Positions 33,775 through 42,113 of a stretch of 64,000 bases of DNA are shown here, piece after piece. Numbering within the stretch: the stretch's first letter is position 1; each line of letters starts with the position of its first letter. A program made the translations under genes and the position numbers. A model generated the notes under the pieces. The model saw only the letters and a program-made list of their open reading frames with translations, was not told the DNA's origin and ran no database searches. Origin of the DNA: Arcicella rigui (GTDB taxonomy: Bacteria; Bacteroidota; Bacteroidia; Cytophagales; Spirosomataceae); NCBI RefSeq assembly GCF_034929435.1, contig NZ_JAYFUM010000014.1, forward strand, positions 106,137-170,136, given 5' to 3'.

Positions 33775-33795
33775 CTCATTTTTTATGGTATATCA

Positions 33796-34830
33796 TTACA
33801 GAATTACAATATCGTCGGCATTAGCTACTTCAAAATTCTGTGTTTTCAGATTCTCGGTAATTACTTTAGAAGACTCTCTGGCACGGGCAATAGCAATGAC
33901 GTTTTTCTTTTCATCTAAAATTTCAAAAACTTCTGATTTTTCAAAAACACCAATTACTTTTTTGATACCAACAGCCAAAAGGCTTTTTCGATTTTCTAAT
34001 GCTAAAACAGCCCCAGTATCTACTTGTACTTTTCCTGCAATTAGACTTCCAGAAGCCAACCATTTTTGACGGGCATTCAAAGCAACTTTCTGAGCAGCAA
34101 AGCTTGTTCCATTTTGATTATTGATGGCTTTCAACATTCCGTCGGCAGGTTTCATACCAAAAATCACTACTCTTGTTCCCATTCGTGTAGCCAAACGAGT
34201 ATAAGTAAGTTTTGAAATCATACCGCCTAAGCCTAATGAAGATTTATCGTCATTAGCCAAACCCAATACCGAAGCATCAACTTTGGGAATAAAGGGAATG
34301 ATATTTTTATCAGCATCCAACAGTCCACCTACAGAAGTACAAAGTAATAAAGTATCAGCCCCAAAACCCGTAGCGATTAACGTTGCCAATTCGTCATTAT
34401 CCGAGAATTTCAACTCCAAATTACTTACTACGTCGTTTTCGTTGGCAATCGGAATAATACCATTATTCCAAAGTTCTTGATAGGTTTCTTTCAGTTGAAG
34501 AAATTGATTTCTATTGGCGAAGTGATGTCTTTCACAAAGGCTTTGAGCTACCGTAATGCCATACTTGGCGAAGTACTGAGTATATTTTGCCAAAAGTAAA
34601 GGGTTACCAATGGCAGCCGCCGCTTTTCTTTCAGCAATTGTTCCTTTGTAATGCTGAATATAGCCTCTGCCCGCTCCTACAGCTCCCGAAGAAACCATAA
34701 CAATCTGGTAATCAGCACTTAATATCGAAACTTGTCGAGCAATTTCTTGTAATATTTCTTCATTTAATTCGCCCGACTTATGAGTAATGGAAGCCGTTCC
34801 GAATTTGATAACAACGATTGGTTTGGACAT
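33796..34830 (-). CDS. proB: Glutamate 5-kinase with PUA domain
   Basis: The 344-residue enzyme has the amino-acid kinase start VVIKFGTASIT (about 5-15), VSSGAVGAGRGY near 46-57, the substrate loop PIANENDVVSN near 126-136 and SLGLGGMISKL near 197-207. A C-terminal PUA domain (about 260-344) completes it. It phosphorylates glutamate in the first step of proline synthesis. The usual partner proA (glutamyl phosphate reductase) is not adjacent. Transcription probably starts from the box at 34897-34926. Confidence 0.92.
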   Translation of the reverse strand: MSKPIVVIKFGTASITHKSGELNEEILQEIARQVSILSADYQIVMVSSGAVGAGRGYIQHYKGTIAERKAAAAIGNPLLLAKYTQYFAKYGITVAQSLCERHHFANRNQFLQLKETYQELWNNGIIPIANENDVVSNLELKFSDNDELATLIATGFGADTLLLCTSVGGLLDADKNIIPFIPKVDASVLGLANDDKSSLGLGGMISKLTYTRLATRMGTRVVIFGMKPADGMLKAINNQNGTSFAAQKVALNARQKWLASGSLIAGKVQVDTGAVLALENRKSLLAVGIKKVIGVFEKSEVFEILDEKKNVIAIARARESSKVITENLKTQNFEVANADDIVIL

Positions 34831-34896
34831 TTTGAAATGTAAACGGAATACCGCTTGTGCGAAAAAAGTAATATATCAATTGAGGTAATAACACGA

Positions 34897-34926
34897 CAAA
34901 ATTACAATATTCTAAATCTTTCGCAA
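34897..34926 (-). promoter_or_regulatory. Promoter of proB
   Basis: On the minus strand TTG (34926-34924), 19 bases, then TAATTTTG (34904-34897) fits the TTG/TAnnTTTG promoter. It lies about 70 bases upstream of the start codon. Confidence 0.55.
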
Positions 34927-34964
34927 TTGAGGCTATGATATATCCTCGAAAATATCCAAAATTT

Positions 34965-35606
34965 CTATCCGTTCAATAATTCTTTTAGATTGATTTCTGT
35001 GAAAACACAACGCTTTTCCAAGGCTTTTTTCAGAGCTTTCACATAGTCTGCCCGTGGAATTTCGATTGCCCCATATCGGCGAACATTATCGTTGATAAAC
35101 TGAGTATCCAACAATTCAAAACCTTGCATTTTCAGAATTTCCATAAGGTAGTGAAAAGCCACTTTCGAGCTTTCTGGTACTTTATAAAACATCGACTCAC
35201 CAAAAAAAACAGCCCCAATACATACCCCATACAAGCCCCCCACCAAACTATCGTCAATATACGCTTCAACCGAATGAGCCAGCCCCATTTTATTCAAATC
35301 GCAGTAAGCTTCCACGATTTCGTCTGAAATCCAAGTATCCGCATCGCCTTTTCGTGGAGCAGCACAGTTACGCATCACAGCCTCAAAATTGGCATTGATA
35401 CGAATTTCAAAAAGTTTTTTGTTAAGAATTGGTTTTAATGATTTCGGGGGTTTATAAGTATCAATTGGAATTATAGCACGTGGGTCAGGAGAATACCAAT
35501 AAAGAGTGCCATCAGTATCAGCCATCGGAAAAATTCCGTTCATATAGCCATAAATTAAATCGTCGGCTGTAAGTTTATTCGTGTTGATTTTGGGAGAGAT
35601 AGACAT
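34965..35606 (-). CDS. aat: Leucyl/phenylalanyl-tRNA-protein transferase
   Basis: The 213-residue enzyme carries the family landmarks: GYMNGIFPMAD near 20-30, LYWYSPDPRAIIP near 35-47, and WISDEIVEAYCDLNKMGLAHSVEAY near 93-117. GGLYGVCIGAVFFGESMF near 124-141, and DTQFINDNVRRYGAIEI near the C terminus, complete the pattern. It adds Leu or Phe to proteins with N-terminal Arg or Lys, marking them for ClpS/ClpAP. It is a single gene on the minus strand, and 35607-35890 beyond its start holds nothing recognisable. Confidence 0.94.
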   Translation of the reverse strand: MSISPKINTNKLTADDLIYGYMNGIFPMADTDGTLYWYSPDPRAIIPIDTYKPPKSLKPILNKKLFEIRINANFEAVMRNCAAPRKGDADTWISDEIVEAYCDLNKMGLAHSVEAYIDDSLVGGLYGVCIGAVFFGESMFYKVPESSKVAFHYLMEILKMQGFELLDTQFINDNVRRYGAIEIPRADYVKALKKALEKRCVFTEINLKELLNG

Positions 35607-35891
35607 CTTCGCTTGTTATTTATAGATAAAACACTGTTTTTCAAAAGTTTAAGAATCTTACAGTTTCAAAAACAAAACTTTTTTACAGTACATCACTAAT
35701 CAATTTTAGTGAAATATTATTAAAAAAACAAGTGTATTCAATGAAATAAACAGGCAAGTACTATCATTAAAAATACTTAAACCCAAACTTAAAGTATGTT
35801 CAATCAGGCATTTATCAACCGCCAAAAAAGCCTCAAAAAGACTTAAAAATGAGTATTTTTCATTAAGTTTTCATAAAATTGAAAAAATATA

Positions 35892-35923
35892 TTGCATCTT
35901 AAATTTAGTTTTGGTAAACTTTG
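35892..35923 (+). promoter_or_regulatory. Promoter of the arginine operon
   Basis: TTG at 35892-35894, 20 bases, then TAAACTTTG at 35915-35923 resembles TTG/TAnnTTTG with one extra base in the -7 box. Transcription would start near 35930, about 45 bases before the leader peptide start codon. Confidence 0.5.
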
Positions 35924-35975
35924 CACGATTATTCGTTTTCAGCTGTTTTAAACTCGAATAAGTTCTCAAGGAAAA

Positions 35976-36056
35976 ATGATTTACGAAGTAAAATTCATAT
36001 CATATTCATACTCGCCAATGCCTATTTTTAGGCGTTCATTCTTCCGCAGGGTCTGA
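35976..36056 (+). CDS. Arginine leader peptide (attenuator)
   Basis: A 26-codon frame starts at ATG 35976 after an A-rich stretch and stops at TGA 36054-36056. The peptide ends RRSFFRRV: four arginine codons (AGG CGT at 36030-36035, CGC AGG at 36045-36050) sit in a seven-codon window close to the stop. It lies 150 bases ahead of the first gene of an arginine operon. The RNA around it offers alternative pairings (see the next entry), as expected for ribosome-mediated attenuation. ATG overlaps a stem, AAATGATTTAC (35974-35984) with GTAAATCATTT (36087-36097). This is my reading of the sequence; I do not know of a described example. Confidence 0.7.
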   Translation: MIYEVKFISYSYSPMPIFRRSFFRRV

Positions 36057-36160
36057 TGCCCTGACATATTTCTATTTGCCCATGTGGTAAATCATTTCGC
36101 CCCCTTTTACATTTTGTTATATTCAATAATCTGAGGCTCATTTTAGAGTCAGGGTTTATT
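36047..36160 (+). promoter_or_regulatory. Candidate attenuator RNA of the arginine operon
   Basis: Region 1, CAGGG (36047-36051, inside the Arg codons), can pair with region 2, CCCTG (36059-36063). Region 2, CCCTGA (36059-36064), can instead pair with TCAGGG (36149-36154). That same segment is the 3' arm of a terminator-like hairpin, AATAA-CTGA-CTC (36126-36139) with GAG-TCAG-TTATT (36146-36160), followed by T-rich DNA. A ribosome stalled on Arg codons would free region 2, disrupt the hairpin and allow transcription into the operon. Confidence 0.55.
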
Positions 36161-36208
36161 ATCATCTTGTTTTTCTAATTAAAAACAATTTTCAAGCTAA
36201 ATCTTAAA

Positions 36209-36964
36209 GTGGAAAAATTATCAGCTTCTGAGGTTTTAACCAACGATTATACGGTTCAGGTTGCTACATCTGAACATTTGCATCTTGCTGAAGCAATTTG
36301 CCTTGAAATGGAAGAGTCTGCAAAAGCTCGTGGAACGGGTATTGCAAAACGTTCTCCACAATATCTACGTGACAAAATCAACGAAGGCAAAGCCATCATT
36401 GCTACCAATTCGGAAGGCGATTTTATAGGTTTTTGCTATGTTGAAACATGGGAACATGGAAAATTCGTAGCCAATTCGGGCTTAATTGTAAAGCCAGAAT
36501 GGAGAAAATACGGCGTTGCCAAAGCTGTAAAGGCAAGAGCTTTTGAATTGTCGAGAACTCGTTATCCTGATGCAAAAATCATCGGTATTACTACTTCATT
36601 GGCAGTAATGAAAATCAACTCTGAGTTGGGATACGAACCAACCACTTTCAGTGAATTACCAGTAAATGATGCTTTCTGGAAAGGCTGTCAGTCGTGCGTA
36701 AATTACGATGTACTTACACGTACCGACCGTAAACATTGTTTGTGTACAGGAATGATTTTCGACCCAGAATGGGAACGCAAAAAAGCATTGAAAGAACAAG
36801 AAACTTCATCTGAAGAGAATGTAATGGCAGAAGAAAACGCACACGAGCCATGGAATTTCTTGAAAGACGTAAAAGTATTAGAACGCCTAAAAAGCATTAA
36901 AGAAAAAATGTTTTTGAAAATGGCTGAAAGAAGAGCTAATAAGTTGATTGCGAATAGAGATTAG
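36209..36964 (+). CDS. GNAT acetyltransferase, possible N-acetylglutamate synthase
   Basis: The 251-residue protein uses a GTG start (36209). The GNAT core spans about 12-150: IATNSEGDFIGFCYVETWEHGKF (strands 2-4), the acetyl-CoA region VKPEWRKYGVAKAVKARAFEL near 92-112, and NSELGYEP near 132-139. A Cys-rich segment (CQSCVNYDVL, then KHCLCTGM) near 155-180 could bind metal, and the tail is charged and helical. As first gene of an operon with argG, argC and argD, it is a good candidate for N-acetylglutamate synthase, which must exist for the acetylated pathway. This role is inferred from context. Confidence 0.75.
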   Translation: MEKLSASEVLTNDYTVQVATSEHLHLAEAICLEMEESAKARGTGIAKRSPQYLRDKINEGKAIIATNSEGDFIGFCYVETWEHGKFVANSGLIVKPEWRKYGVAKAVKARAFELSRTRYPDAKIIGITTSLAVMKINSELGYEPTTFSELPVNDAFWKGCQSCVNYDVLTRTDRKHCLCTGMIFDPEWERKKALKEQETSSEENVMAEENAHEPWNFLKDVKVLERLKSIKEKMFLKMAERRANKLIANRD

Positions 36965-36998
36965 CCATTATTCTCCCCGCTTTAAAAGTAGTTTTTTG

Positions 36999-37006
36999 TA
37001 TCTTTA
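36999..37006 (+). promoter_or_regulatory. Possible -7 box for the first TA pair
   Basis: TATCTTTA differs from TAnnTTTG at the last base and sits 29 bases before the antitoxin ATG. It may give the toxin-antitoxin pair its own transcript inside the operon. Confidence 0.3.
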
Positions 37007-37035
37007 TTAGTGGATATATAAAATTTATACTCAAT

Positions 37036-37272
37036 ATGATAAAGACTTCAGCAGTGCCATTGAATAGCAGTTATAATTTGACAATTCCGAACAATTACAT
37101 TGGGAAAAAAATTGAAATTATAATTTATGCTCTTGATGAAGTAGAAGAGCAAACTACTTTACCAACCAAGACGAAGCTTTCAGAAAAATACAGAGGCATA
37201 CTCAGTAAAGAACAAGGAGACAATTTAGATAGTCATATTTCTAAAATGCGTGGAGAATGGAACGGTATTTAA
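37036..37272 (+). CDS. Putative antitoxin (AbrB-like N terminus)
   Basis: The 78-residue protein starts with a short beta region (YNLTIPNNYIGKKIEIIIYAL) that resembles a small DNA-binding AbrB/SpoVT-like half. It continues into a charged helix (YRGILSKEQGDNLDSHISKMRGEW) typical of antitoxins that wrap PIN-domain toxins. It overlaps the toxin start by 16 bases. Together they form a VapBC-type pair set between the GNAT gene and argG. Confidence 0.75.
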   Translation: MIKTSAVPLNSSYNLTIPNNYIGKKIEIIIYALDEVEEQTTLPTKTKLSEKYRGILSKEQGDNLDSHISKMRGEWNGI

Positions 37273-37640
37273 TAGATACAAATATTGTTTCTGGATATTT
37301 TTCATCATCATTTTCTAAGACGGGACTTGACTGGATGGATAAAGTAATTGATGATGTTCCTAATATTTCTATTATTACACAAATTGAGCTTCTCTGCTGG
37401 CAAACTGATATAGTAACCGAAGCAAGTATAAAGGAGTTTATTGATGATAGTAAGATTTGGGATATTACACCGGAAGTGTTAAATCAATGTGTAAATATTC
37501 GCAGAAAAAAGAAAATTAAGACTCCTGATGCGATTATTGCAGCTACCGCCTTGATAAACGGTTTTATTATTATTACCAATAACGAAAAAGATTTTAGAAA
37601 TATCAAAGGTTTGAAACTTATCAATCCTTTTCAATTATAA
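37257..37640 (+). CDS. vapC: PIN-domain toxin, VapC type
   Basis: The 127-residue PIN protein has the four acidic positions expected of the nuclease: YLIDTNIV (Asp7), QIELLC (Glu43), TPDAIIAATA (Asp92) and TNNEKDF near 108-114. VapC toxins cleave tRNA or rRNA. Its ATG lies inside the antitoxin gene, and argG follows after 47 bases. Free toxin would halt translation if the antitoxin were lost. Confidence 0.85.
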   Translation: MERYLIDTNIVSGYFSSSFSKTGLDWMDKVIDDVPNISIITQIELLCWQTDIVTEASIKEFIDDSKIWDITPEVLNQCVNIRRKKKIKTPDAIIAATALINGFIIITNNEKDFRNIKGLKLINPFQL

Positions 37641-37687
37641 ATTAAACGATTAGCATATCGCCAAAAGCGTATTGCTTAGAGCAAAAA

Positions 37688-38884
37688 ATGAGTAAACCAA
37701 AAGTAATCTTAGCATTTAGTGGAGGGCTTGATACCTCTTTTTGTGTAAAATATTTAGCAGACGATTGTGGTTATGAAGTACATTCTGCCCTTGTTGATAC
37801 AGGTGGATTTAGTGCTGAAGAGCTAAAAGACATTGAAACAAAAGCTTATGGACTCGGAGTGGCAAGTCACGTAACTTTAGATGTTGTAGAAAAATATTAC
37901 AATGATTGTATCCGCTACATGGTATATGGTAATGTATTGAAAAACAATACGTATCCACTTTCTGTATCGGCTGAAAGAGTTTTCCAAGCAACGGCGGTGG
38001 CAGAGTATGCCAACAAAATCGGTGCAAAAGCGATTGCTCACGGAAGTACTGGTGCTGGAAATGACCAAGTGCGTTTTGATGTGGTTTTCCAAATCATGGT
38101 ACCTGAGTGTAAAGTAATTACGCCGATTCGTGATATGAAATTATCTCGTGAAGCAGAAATTGAATACTTGAAAGAAAAAGGCGTTGTTCGTGACTGGACA
38201 AAATCTGCGTATTCTATCAACAAAGGATTGTGGGGTACTTCTGTCGGTGGACGTGAAACGCTTACTTCTTATGGTTATTTGCCCGAATCTGCTTGGCCAA
38301 CACAAGTAACTGCTACTGGCGAAGAAACTGTAAAATTACATTTTGAAAAAGGTGAATTAGTAGGTATAAATGACGAAACATTAACGCCTGTTCAAGCTAT
38401 CCGTAAGCTGACTGAAATCGCTGCTCCTTATGGCGTTGGTCGTGATATTCATGTGGGCGATACCATTATTGGTATTAAAGGAAGAGTTGGTTTTGAGGCA
38501 GCAGCTCCTTTATTAATCATCAAAGCACACCACCTTTTAGAAAAACATACGCTTACAAAACAACAGTTATACTGGAAACAAACTTTAGGAGAAACTTACG
38601 GAACGATGCTTCACGAAGGGCAATTCTTAGAGCCAGTAATGCGTAATTTCGAGACTTTCTTAGCTGATACTCAGGCAAATGTTTCTGGAACAGTACAAAT
38701 TCATTTAGCTCCATATCGTTATCAATTGCTGGGTATTGAATCTAAATTTGATTTAATGTCGTCTATTTTTGGTTCTTATGGCGAAATGAATAATACTTGG
38801 ACGGGCGATGATGTAAGAGGTTTCTCTAAAATTGTTTCTAATCAAACAATGATTCATAGAAAAGTTACTGAGGCAGGAGCGTAA
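37688..38884 (+). CDS. argG: Argininosuccinate synthase
   Basis: The 398-residue enzyme has the N-type ATP pyrophosphatase P-loop AFSGGLDTSFCVKYL near 9-23, HGSTGAGNDQVRFDV near 118-132 and WTKSAYSINKGLWG near 169-182, all diagnostic for ArgG. It joins citrulline and aspartate using ATP in the penultimate step of arginine synthesis. It lies between two toxin-antitoxin pairs. The 237-base gap after it holds short GTGAATTGTGAG words and no gene. Confidence 0.95.
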   Translation: MSKPKVILAFSGGLDTSFCVKYLADDCGYEVHSALVDTGGFSAEELKDIETKAYGLGVASHVTLDVVEKYYNDCIRYMVYGNVLKNNTYPLSVSAERVFQATAVAEYANKIGAKAIAHGSTGAGNDQVRFDVVFQIMVPECKVITPIRDMKLSREAEIEYLKEKGVVRDWTKSAYSINKGLWGTSVGGRETLTSYGYLPESAWPTQVTATGEETVKLHFEKGELVGINDETLTPVQAIRKLTEIAAPYGVGRDIHVGDTIIGIKGRVGFEAAAPLLIIKAHHLLEKHTLTKQQLYWKQTLGETYGTMLHEGQFLEPVMRNFETFLADTQANVSGTVQIHLAPYRYQLLGIESKFDLMSSIFGSYGEMNNTWTGDDVRGFSKIVSNQTMIHRKVTEAGA

Positions 38885-39121
38885 GAGTTGTGAATTGTGA
38901 GTGAGGAGTTTTGAGTTGTTTGTCGATTTGGATTAAAATATTGATATACAAGACTTTAATTCTTTAGTATTTGGATATAAAACTTATTAATACTATGTAA
39001 TCAGAATTGTTAAATGACAATATTTTGTAGCTTAACATTACTAAATAGTGTTTTAAAGAAATACGGTTAACAGATATACAATTAACTAATAACGTTTTTC
39101 AAACCTAAATCAAGAAACAAT

Positions 39122-39340
39122 ATGCTCACAGCCATCAAAGGAACGTATGAAAATGGGCAAATCACTTTAGCTGAAAAGCCCATTTCTAACCAGAAAATGA
39201 ATGTTATCGTTACATTTTTGGAAGAAGATACTGGCAAAAAAAATCCTAATAAAAGTAGAAAAGCTGGAGGACTTAGTGGTAAAGTATGGATGTCAGAAGA
39301 TTTCAATGAACCACTCGACGACTTAAAGGATTATATGTAA
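39122..39340 (+). CDS. Putative antitoxin (DUF2281-like)
   Basis: The 72-residue protein has an N-terminal AIKGTYENGQITLAEKP segment, a short AbrB-like beta motif. The C terminus, KVWMSEDFNEPLDDLKDYM, is the recurrent DUF2281 ending that inserts into PIN-domain toxins. The stop codon overlaps the toxin ATG (TAATG), so translation is coupled. It is the second toxin-antitoxin pair of the arginine operon and is different in sequence from the first. Confidence 0.82.
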   Translation: MLTAIKGTYENGQITLAEKPISNQKMNVIVTFLEEDTGKKNPNKSRKAGGLSGKVWMSEDFNEPLDDLKDYM

Positions 39341-39738
39341 TGCAGCTCTTGTTAGACACCCATACATTGATTTGGTTTTTGGAAGACAACCCACTTCTAA
39401 AAACCAAATCTAAACAACTAATTGAAGACGAAACAAATGACATCTTTGTTAGTGCCATTAGTTTTTATGAAATGAGTATAAAAATTTCAATTGGAAAACT
39501 TATACTTCCCGATTCCTTAGAATTTACAATTGAGAAAACAATTGAAAAAGATATTCAAATAATTGACTTGAACCGACATCACTCCATTCAATATCAGACC
39601 ATTCCTCTGCTTCCAGAACATAGAGACCCATTTGATAGAATGCTAATCGCTGTTGCGGTTCATGAAGATTTAACTATCATCTCAGCAGATGAAAAATTTA
39701 AAAATTACGCTACAATAATTAACCTTATTGAAGCATAG
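39340..39738 (+). CDS. vapC: PIN-domain toxin, VapC type
   Basis: The 132-residue PIN protein has LLLDTHTLIWFL (Asp6), the second acid in SFYEMSIK (Glu46), RDPFDRMLIAVA near 97-108 with two Asp residues, and IISADEKF near 118-125. The DTHTLIWFL opening marks the PIN subgroup that pairs with DUF2281-type antitoxins. It presumably cleaves structured RNA. argC starts 13 bases after its stop, so the module sits in the arginine transcript. Confidence 0.85.
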   Translation: MQLLLDTHTLIWFLEDNPLLKTKSKQLIEDETNDIFVSAISFYEMSIKISIGKLILPDSLEFTIEKTIEKDIQIIDLNRHHSIQYQTIPLLPEHRDPFDRMLIAVAVHEDLTIISADEKFKNYATIINLIEA

Positions 39739-39751
39739 ACTCATAAATTTA

Positions 39752-40708
39752 ATGAAAGTAGGCATAATTGGTGGTGCAGGATATACAGGAGGAGAATTAT
39801 TGAGAATCCTGATTCATCACCCAGCAGTAGAAATTGTTTTTGTTAATTCAAAATCTCAGGCAGGAAAACCTGTTTATAGTACTCATACTGATTTATTAGG
39901 TGATACAGATTTACTCTTTTCAGACGACCTTCATACAGATATTGATGTTGCTTTCCTTTGTTCGGGACATGGCGAATCGAAGAAATTCTTGGAAGCAAAT
40001 CCTTCTTTTAAAAGTATTAAAATCGTTGATTTAAGTACTGATTATCGTGACCAATCTGAAGGTTTTGTGTATGGTTTGGCAGAATTACAAAGAGAGAAAA
40101 TCAAAACGGCTCAATACATTGCCAATCCGGGTTGTTTTGCTACTTCTATTGAATTAGCATTATTGCCTTTGGCAGAGGCTGGAATTTTAACTGATGATAT
40201 TCATATTTCGGCAGTAACGGGTTCAACTGGTGCGGGGCAAAGTTTATCGGCTACCAGTCATTTTTCTTGGAGAAACAATAACATTTCCATTTATAAAGCC
40301 TTTACTCATCAGCATTTACAAGAAATTGGTATGGTGGTAAATACTTTACAGAGCGATTTCGACCAAAGTTTTAATTTTATTCCTTACCGTGGAAATTTCA
40401 CTCGTGGTATCATGGCGAATGTTTATACAAGCTTTGATGGTACTTTGGAAGACGCTAAAAAATTGTACAAAAAATACTACGAAACACATCCGTTTACGCA
40501 CATTAGCGATAAACCTGTGGACGTAAAACAAGTGGTAAATACGAATAAATGCCTTATTTCATTAGAAGTACACAATGGCAATTTATTGATTTCAAGTATT
40601 ATTGATAACCTTACAAAAGGTGCGTCAGGACAGGCTGTTCAGAACATGAATTTAATGTTTGGTCTTGATGAAAAAACTGGTTTAGGTTTAAAATCGGTAG
40701 GTTTCTAA
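39752..40708 (+). CDS. argC: N-acetyl-gamma-glutamyl-phosphate reductase
   Basis: ATG 39752 is chosen (318 residues), starting MKVGIIGGAGYTGGELLR with the NADP-binding GGAGYTG. An upstream ATG overlapping the toxin stop would add eight residues. The catalytic Cys is in NPGCFATSIELALLP near 126-140, followed by the SAVTGSTGAG loop and the HQHLQEI His region. It reduces N-acetylglutamyl phosphate to the semialdehyde in arginine synthesis. argB, which makes its substrate, is not in the window. Confidence 0.93.
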   Translation: MKVGIIGGAGYTGGELLRILIHHPAVEIVFVNSKSQAGKPVYSTHTDLLGDTDLLFSDDLHTDIDVAFLCSGHGESKKFLEANPSFKSIKIVDLSTDYRDQSEGFVYGLAELQREKIKTAQYIANPGCFATSIELALLPLAEAGILTDDIHISAVTGSTGAGQSLSATSHFSWRNNNISIYKAFTHQHLQEIGMVVNTLQSDFDQSFNFIPYRGNFTRGIMANVYTSFDGTLEDAKKLYKKYYETHPFTHISDKPVDVKQVVNTNKCLISLEVHNGNLLISSIIDNLTKGASGQAVQNMNLMFGLDEKTGLGLKSVGF

Positions 40709-40753
40709 ACCACCGATTTTTTATCATCATTTTTTATAATCCTTCATCAATCA

Positions 40754-41629
40754 ATGTATAAAATCCTAACCTTTACTTTAATTAGTATTTCATTTATTTT
40801 TTCAAGTGCTGCACAAGAGATAAAACCATTAAGTAAAAAACCATATAGCCGAAAAGGTGAAAAGTTCTTTTTTTGGGGATATAATCGGTCGGAGTATGCG
40901 AAATCAGACATTACTTTTAGAGGTAAAGGTTACGATTTCACGCTCCATAATGCTACGGCTAAAGATTTACCGATTCCTTTTAGTGCAGACGTTTATTTCG
41001 ATATTACACGTTTATCTGTTCCACAATATAATATCCGCTATGGTTACTTTTTTAGTGACCATTGGAGTATTTCTATTGGTTCTGACCACATGAAATATGT
41101 GATGGATGATAACCAAGTACTTGAAGTTTCTGGACATATTTCAGCTCAGGTTTCAGACCCAGCCATTACCGTGAACCCTGAATATGTTGGAGATTTCAAT
41201 CATACGCCAAAATTGATTCGTCCAGAAGATTTTTTGCATTATGAACATACTGACGGCTTCAATTACTTGCATTTAGAACTTGACCGTTACGACCGTTTGT
41301 GGAAAGCAAAAAATAATATTCAAGGCATTGATTGGTTAGTGGGTGTAGGTGCAGGAACAATTATTCCGAGAACAGATTCACATTTGTTTACCATTGGACG
41401 AAACAACCACTTCAATTTTGCAGGCTATGGCGTTTCATTGAAAACAGGTTTACGATTCGACCTTTCACGAAGGTTCTTTTTACAAACGGATGTAAAAGGT
41501 GGTTTCACCAGATTAAATCACGTTCATACCACTGGCAGAGACAGTGACTATGCTCAACAAAGTATTTGGTTTGGAGAATTTTATGGTGTTTTGGGCTATA
41601 AGTTTGGAAAGAATAGAATCAATAAATAA
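40754..41629 (+). CDS. Outer-membrane beta-barrel-like protein
   Basis: I recognise only the general type. The 291-residue product has a signal peptide ending in SSAAQ (about residue 21), followed by alternating beta strands with aromatic ends (YNIRYGYFFSDHWSISIGSDHM, VSLKTGLRFDLSRRFFLQTDVKG) and a C-terminal strand YGVLGYKFG. That pattern fits an outer-membrane barrel or a periplasmic beta protein. It follows argC by 45 bases in the arginine cluster. No specific link to arginine is visible. Confidence 0.65.
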   Translation: MYKILTFTLISISFIFSSAAQEIKPLSKKPYSRKGEKFFFWGYNRSEYAKSDITFRGKGYDFTLHNATAKDLPIPFSADVYFDITRLSVPQYNIRYGYFFSDHWSISIGSDHMKYVMDDNQVLEVSGHISAQVSDPAITVNPEYVGDFNHTPKLIRPEDFLHYEHTDGFNYLHLELDRYDRLWKAKNNIQGIDWLVGVGAGTIIPRTDSHLFTIGRNNHFNFAGYGVSLKTGLRFDLSRRFFLQTDVKGGFTRLNHVHTTGRDSDYAQQSIWFGEFYGVLGYKFGKNRINK

Positions 41630-41679
41630 GCTATAATTCATGAGTTCTTAGTATTTTTATACAGATAAATTTAAAACAA

Positions 41680-41856
41680 ATGAAAGGTGTAAACTATATT
41701 ACGAATGACAAAGGCGTAAAAACTGCCGTCGTTATCGACATGAAAATCCATCGTGAGCGTATCGAAGACTTACTTGATGGACTTTCTGCTGAAGCTAATC
41801 GCAACGAACCTACCATTTCTTTAAGAGAAGCTATTCAACAAAGGCGAAGGAAGTAG
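41680..41856 (+). CDS. Putative RelB-like antitoxin
   Basis: The short 58-residue frame starts at ATG 41680 and stops at TAG 41854-41856, three bases before the RelE-like toxin start. It begins with a strand (KGVNYITNDKGVKTAVVIDM) and continues as a charged helix (IHRERIEDLLDGLSAE) with a basic end (QQRRRK). This is the size and layout of antitoxins that pair with RelE/ParE toxins. Its position immediately upstream of the toxin is the main evidence. Confidence 0.75.
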   Translation: MKGVNYITNDKGVKTAVVIDMKIHRERIEDLLDGLSAEANRNEPTISLREAIQQRRRK

Positions 41857-41858
41857 TT

Positions 41859-42113
41859 ATGTATCATGTAGAAATTTCCAAATCTGCTTTCAAAGCTCTT
41901 AGTAAACTACCTAATTCAATCGCAGAAAAGATTGAAAATGCCCTTCTAACTTTGGAAGAAAATCCTCGTCCACCTCAATCTAAAAAATTGGTTGGCTTTA
42001 AAGATTTATACCGTTTAAGAATCGGTAATTACAGAGCTATTTATTCAATTAATGATGAAATAATCACAATAGTTGTCTTAGATATTGGTCATAGAAAAGA
42101 AATTTATGACTAA
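41859..42113 (+). CDS. RelE/ParE-family toxin
   Basis: The 84-residue protein has the compact RelE fold signature: YHVEISKSAFKALSKLP at the start, PRPPQSKKLVGFKDLYRLRIGNYRAIYSI in the middle, and VVLDIGHRKEIYD at the end. The Arg/Lys-rich strands and final His-Arg-Lys-x-x-Tyr are those of mRNA-cleaving RelE-like toxins. It lies two bases after its antitoxin and 26 bases before argD. It is the third toxin-antitoxin pair in this operon. Confidence 0.88.
   Translation: MYHVEISKSAFKALSKLPNSIAEKIENALLTLEENPRPPQSKKLVGFKDLYRLRIGNYRAIYSINDEIITIVVLDIGHRKEIYD

Noticed and set aside
35974..36097. Metabolite riboswitch in the arg leader, based on the 11-bp closing stem
   Set aside because: The enclosed frame with four clustered Arg codons explains the conservation better, and the hairpins do not match any riboswitch I know. 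The stem is kept as part of the attenuator reading.
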